A DNA stretch of 64,000 nucleotides from Desmodus rotundus. Lineage: Eukaryota > Chordata > Mammalia > Chiroptera > Phyllostomidae. Position 1 is the first letter of the stretch. The number at the start of each line of letters is the position of its first letter. The stretch lies in NCBI RefSeq assembly GCF_022682495.2, contig NC_071398.1, positions 15,878,934 to 15,942,933 on the forward strand, written 5' to 3'. A model generated the notes under the pieces. That model was given only the letters and a program-made list of their open reading frames with translations, made no database searches and was not told the DNA's origin. The translations under genes were made by a program, and so were the position numbers. Positions 61,430 to 64,000 of the stretch are shown here, in pieces.

Positions 61430-62020
61430 ATGTCTTCTTTCAACAAACATTGATTGAGCACTTACTCTGTGCCAGTTATGGGACTACAACCAAGCGAGGT
61501 GGCGGGGATCCGGCTCTAAACACAACACAGTTCCGGTTCTCATGGAACTGACGTTCTAGAGGGGGGAGCTAGGTAACAAACAAGCAAGCAAGTAAACAAA
61601 TGTGTACTATGGTTGGTGGAATAAAGGCTAAGGAGATAAATCCTAATAAGGTAAGGGTCAGGAAGGGAGCTTGTTATTGTATGTGAACTTGGATGAACAG
61701 GAAAAGTGATGAGTAACATTTGAGCAAAGACCTGAAGGAAGTAAGGCATTGACCAAGCACATACCTGGGCAGACAGTGTTCTAGGCAGAGGGAGCAGCAA
61801 GTACAGAGGCCCTGAGGCAGGTGCGGGCTTGACTCAGCAAGCACAGCAAGCTGGCCTAACGCACAGCAGGGCCAGTGTGTCAGAGTGAAGAGGGGAAGGG
61901 AAGGAAGCAGGGAGAGGGTCACAGCCCAAGTGGGGCCTTGTAAGAACTTTGGCTTTTGCTGCGAGTGAGATTGGAAGCCAAAGCAGATGAATGAAGTGAT
62001 CTAATTTATTTTAAAGATTG
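61430..62020 (-). mobile_element. L2 LINE fragment, long
   Basis: Well-kept reversed L2: 'caacaaacattgattgagca', 'tctgtgccagttatgggact', 'acatttgagcaaagacctga', 'ggcagagggagcagcaagta', 'ggccttgtaagaactttggc'. It explains the overlapping minus-strand open frames here. Confidence 0.88.
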
Positions 62021-64000
62021 CTGTGTCTTCTTCAACGACCATTCTTTCAGTGTCCCATGAAAACTCTGGAAGTCTTTTGTCATCTCAGAAATGCTTAGCC
62101 CCACTGTGTACTGGTAGAGAAGGAACTTTAACTTTGAGAAAACTTGTCTTTGGCTGCAATCTGAAGGAATTCTCCTTCATTGGTATTTCACGGATGCCAG
62201 GTATGTTAGAGGACACAGATAAAGGACCCAGTCCGTTTCCCTGGGGAAATCTCAGTGGAGTGTGAGTGAGGAATATAGAGACAGTGGACTAGATAGAGGG
62301 AGGTCATAGAAGCAGTACAGGGTGCTGAGGGAACCCAGAGCTGGGACCCTCAGAAGTGCCAGGGCAGTGAGGAAGTTACATTGATCAAGTACCAGCCAGG
62401 GAGAGGAGGAGAAGCGTAATCTGTTTTGATGTAAAATTGAACAAACCATAGGATCTCCTAACATCTGATCTAGGGGTCAAGGTTACAGCCATCCGGCATC
62501 TGAAGAGAACTATCCGACTGGTCAGGCGGGGTCCAGATTTGCGGACTGTCTGTGCCGTGGCAGCGCCTGCTGGCAGGGAAGAAATGTAAAGGACAGGATC
62601 AGCTCTTCCACATTTTCCATACTGGGAATTCAGGTTTCCCCTCTCTGTTGATGTCAAGATTTAACTTGTTTGGAGAGCATTATTATTTTTCCCAATATTT
62701 TCTTGTTCTTGTCAAGAGCTATGTTGCTTGAAACCAAATCTTGATAGGCTCTTTCTTCTTCATCATTTTCTGTGAGAAGTAAGTATGATTTATGTCAACC
62801 ACAGTGAGAGGCCCAGCCTCAGTGCAGCGAATAAGATGTGCCCCGGGTGACAGCGCAGGAGCAACGCACTTTCATTGTGGCGCCCACGAAGCTGAGCTTT
62901 GAGGTCTGATGCAAAGCTGCCACCTCTGATCCCGCTGCATGGTCTGAATTTGTTACTGCTTTCCACAGCCAGTGCAGTGTTCTAAGCCACAGGGTGTGTG
63001 CAGTGGAAGGGCACATAGAGCCCTGAGATGTGGACTCAGTGGATGTCCTGGGAAACCTCCAGGAAGCTAAAATGACCACCATGGTGCTCTTTCCCTACAG
63101 GTTAACCGAACAGGCTGAGCACATGTACAGTAGAGGCCACACTGCCTTTGCTGTTAAGGTTTCTTAGTTTTCAATATAAAGGGACAGATGGTCTAGTTTC
63201 AGACTAGTTAGCAGACCAACTGAATTTTGACAACGGGAGTGTTAGGAAACGGGATGAGGATGCAGTTGGAAAATTGAAATCATGCTTTCTTAATACATAC
63301 TCAACTTTGGTACCTCCCTTCTAGAATTTTCCAAGGTTATTTTTCCTTCTTTCTTTTTTTTTTTGTAATCTTGCCATTTGTACTTTCCTTATTTATATAG
63401 TTCTAATCATGTTTGGTGTGTGCCAGCTCTTTGGGAAGTGATATTGTTCCTTATTTCTGTTGGCTCCTATCAAGTGTCAAATTGCTTAAACTGACCTTTA
63501 GTGTCTCCAAAGCAATCATCTTTCTCTCTGTCTGGCTCTCAGAAGTGGATATGATTTACAAAATTTAGCCAATGAAGAAAAAGCCTTACATAGTATGGTT
63601 TATTAAAATAGGTACATTGACCCTTAGGGCAGGCGACATGAAGATCATACAGGATGGCTCTCTGTCCTCTGGGAGGACTCCGAAGTGGAATAGAAATATT
63701 ACACCAGTTCATAAATTAGTAAAGACCTGACATCATCTGTCTATTTGCCAAAGCTTTTAGGGGTGGAAGGCAGTGTTAAGTATGTCCTTGGGGTTGGAGG
63801 TGAGAGAGACTAGCCATGGGAGTGACTTGTTCAGACTGGACAGGTGGAAGAGACTGGCCGTTGGGCCTCCCTGCTCTAGTGCTGGTCGAGGGGTCTGTCT
63901 CACTGGCCTGCAGAGGAGCAGCATTACACGTTGGTTTTGGGAGCTTAACCCGAAAAGCAGAAGGCCTTTCTTATCTCTAGGTGATATCCGTAAGATCATA
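62021..64000. other. Downstream intron to the end of the window, no exon found
   Basis: I looked for the next TANGO6 exon, which must start in phase 0 after AG, and did not find one. Open frames of 60-90 codons on both strands show no family resemblance. The next exon therefore probably lies outside the window. Confidence 0.5.

Overview
The window is vertebrate nuclear DNA, almost certainly from a bat. It has no operons and no long open frames. Coding sequence sits in four short blocks with canonical AG/GT borders, and most of the rest is old mammalian repeats (L2, MIR, L1M). The lineage marker is a family of about 210 bp tRNA-derived SINEs. They carry box A/B-like motifs (TGGCTCAGTGG, GGTTCGATTCC), a CT-rich body, AATAAA and a TCTTT terminator, which is the description of the chiropteran VES family. 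Nothing looks prokaryotic, plasmid-like or CRISPR-like.

The only cellular gene I can support is TANGO6 (TMCO7), on the + strand and incomplete at both ends. Its four exons are 6521-7036, 9153-9210, 31954-32094 and 56854-57005. They join in one continuous frame of 289 codons (867 nt, boundary phases 0-0, 0-1, 1-1, 1-0). They encode a variable linker followed by most of the helical-repeat RTP1_C1 region. Introns inside the window are 2,116, 22,743 and 24,759 bp. Upstream and downstream exons lie outside the window.

Layout: 1-6520 is upstream intron with L2, MIR and an antisense L1M. 6521-9210 holds exons A and B. 9211-31953 is a large intron with L1M, a Tc1/mariner-like element, VES SINEs, MIR and L2, and ends with an ORF2-less L1 (HAL1-type) 833 bp before exon C. 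32095-56853 is a second large intron with a second HAL1-type copy joined to a VES SINE, a cluster of three SINEs, nested L1s and a few young insertions. 57006-64000 is downstream intron with L2, L1MA and an AT-rich hairpin.

The most interesting material is the pair of HAL1-type elements (29282-31104 and 34688-36471). Both lie antisense to TANGO6. Each has an L1-like 5'UTR, one ORF1 and a 3'UTR, with no trace of ORF2, and each has its own target-site duplication. That argues for mobilisation of an ORF2-less master rather than chance deletion. The second copy lies within one duplication together with a SINE, which could be a 3' transduction. I did not find a new multi-gene system. Repeat family names come from recalled consensus patterns, and outer borders without a visible target-site duplication are approximate to some tens of bases.
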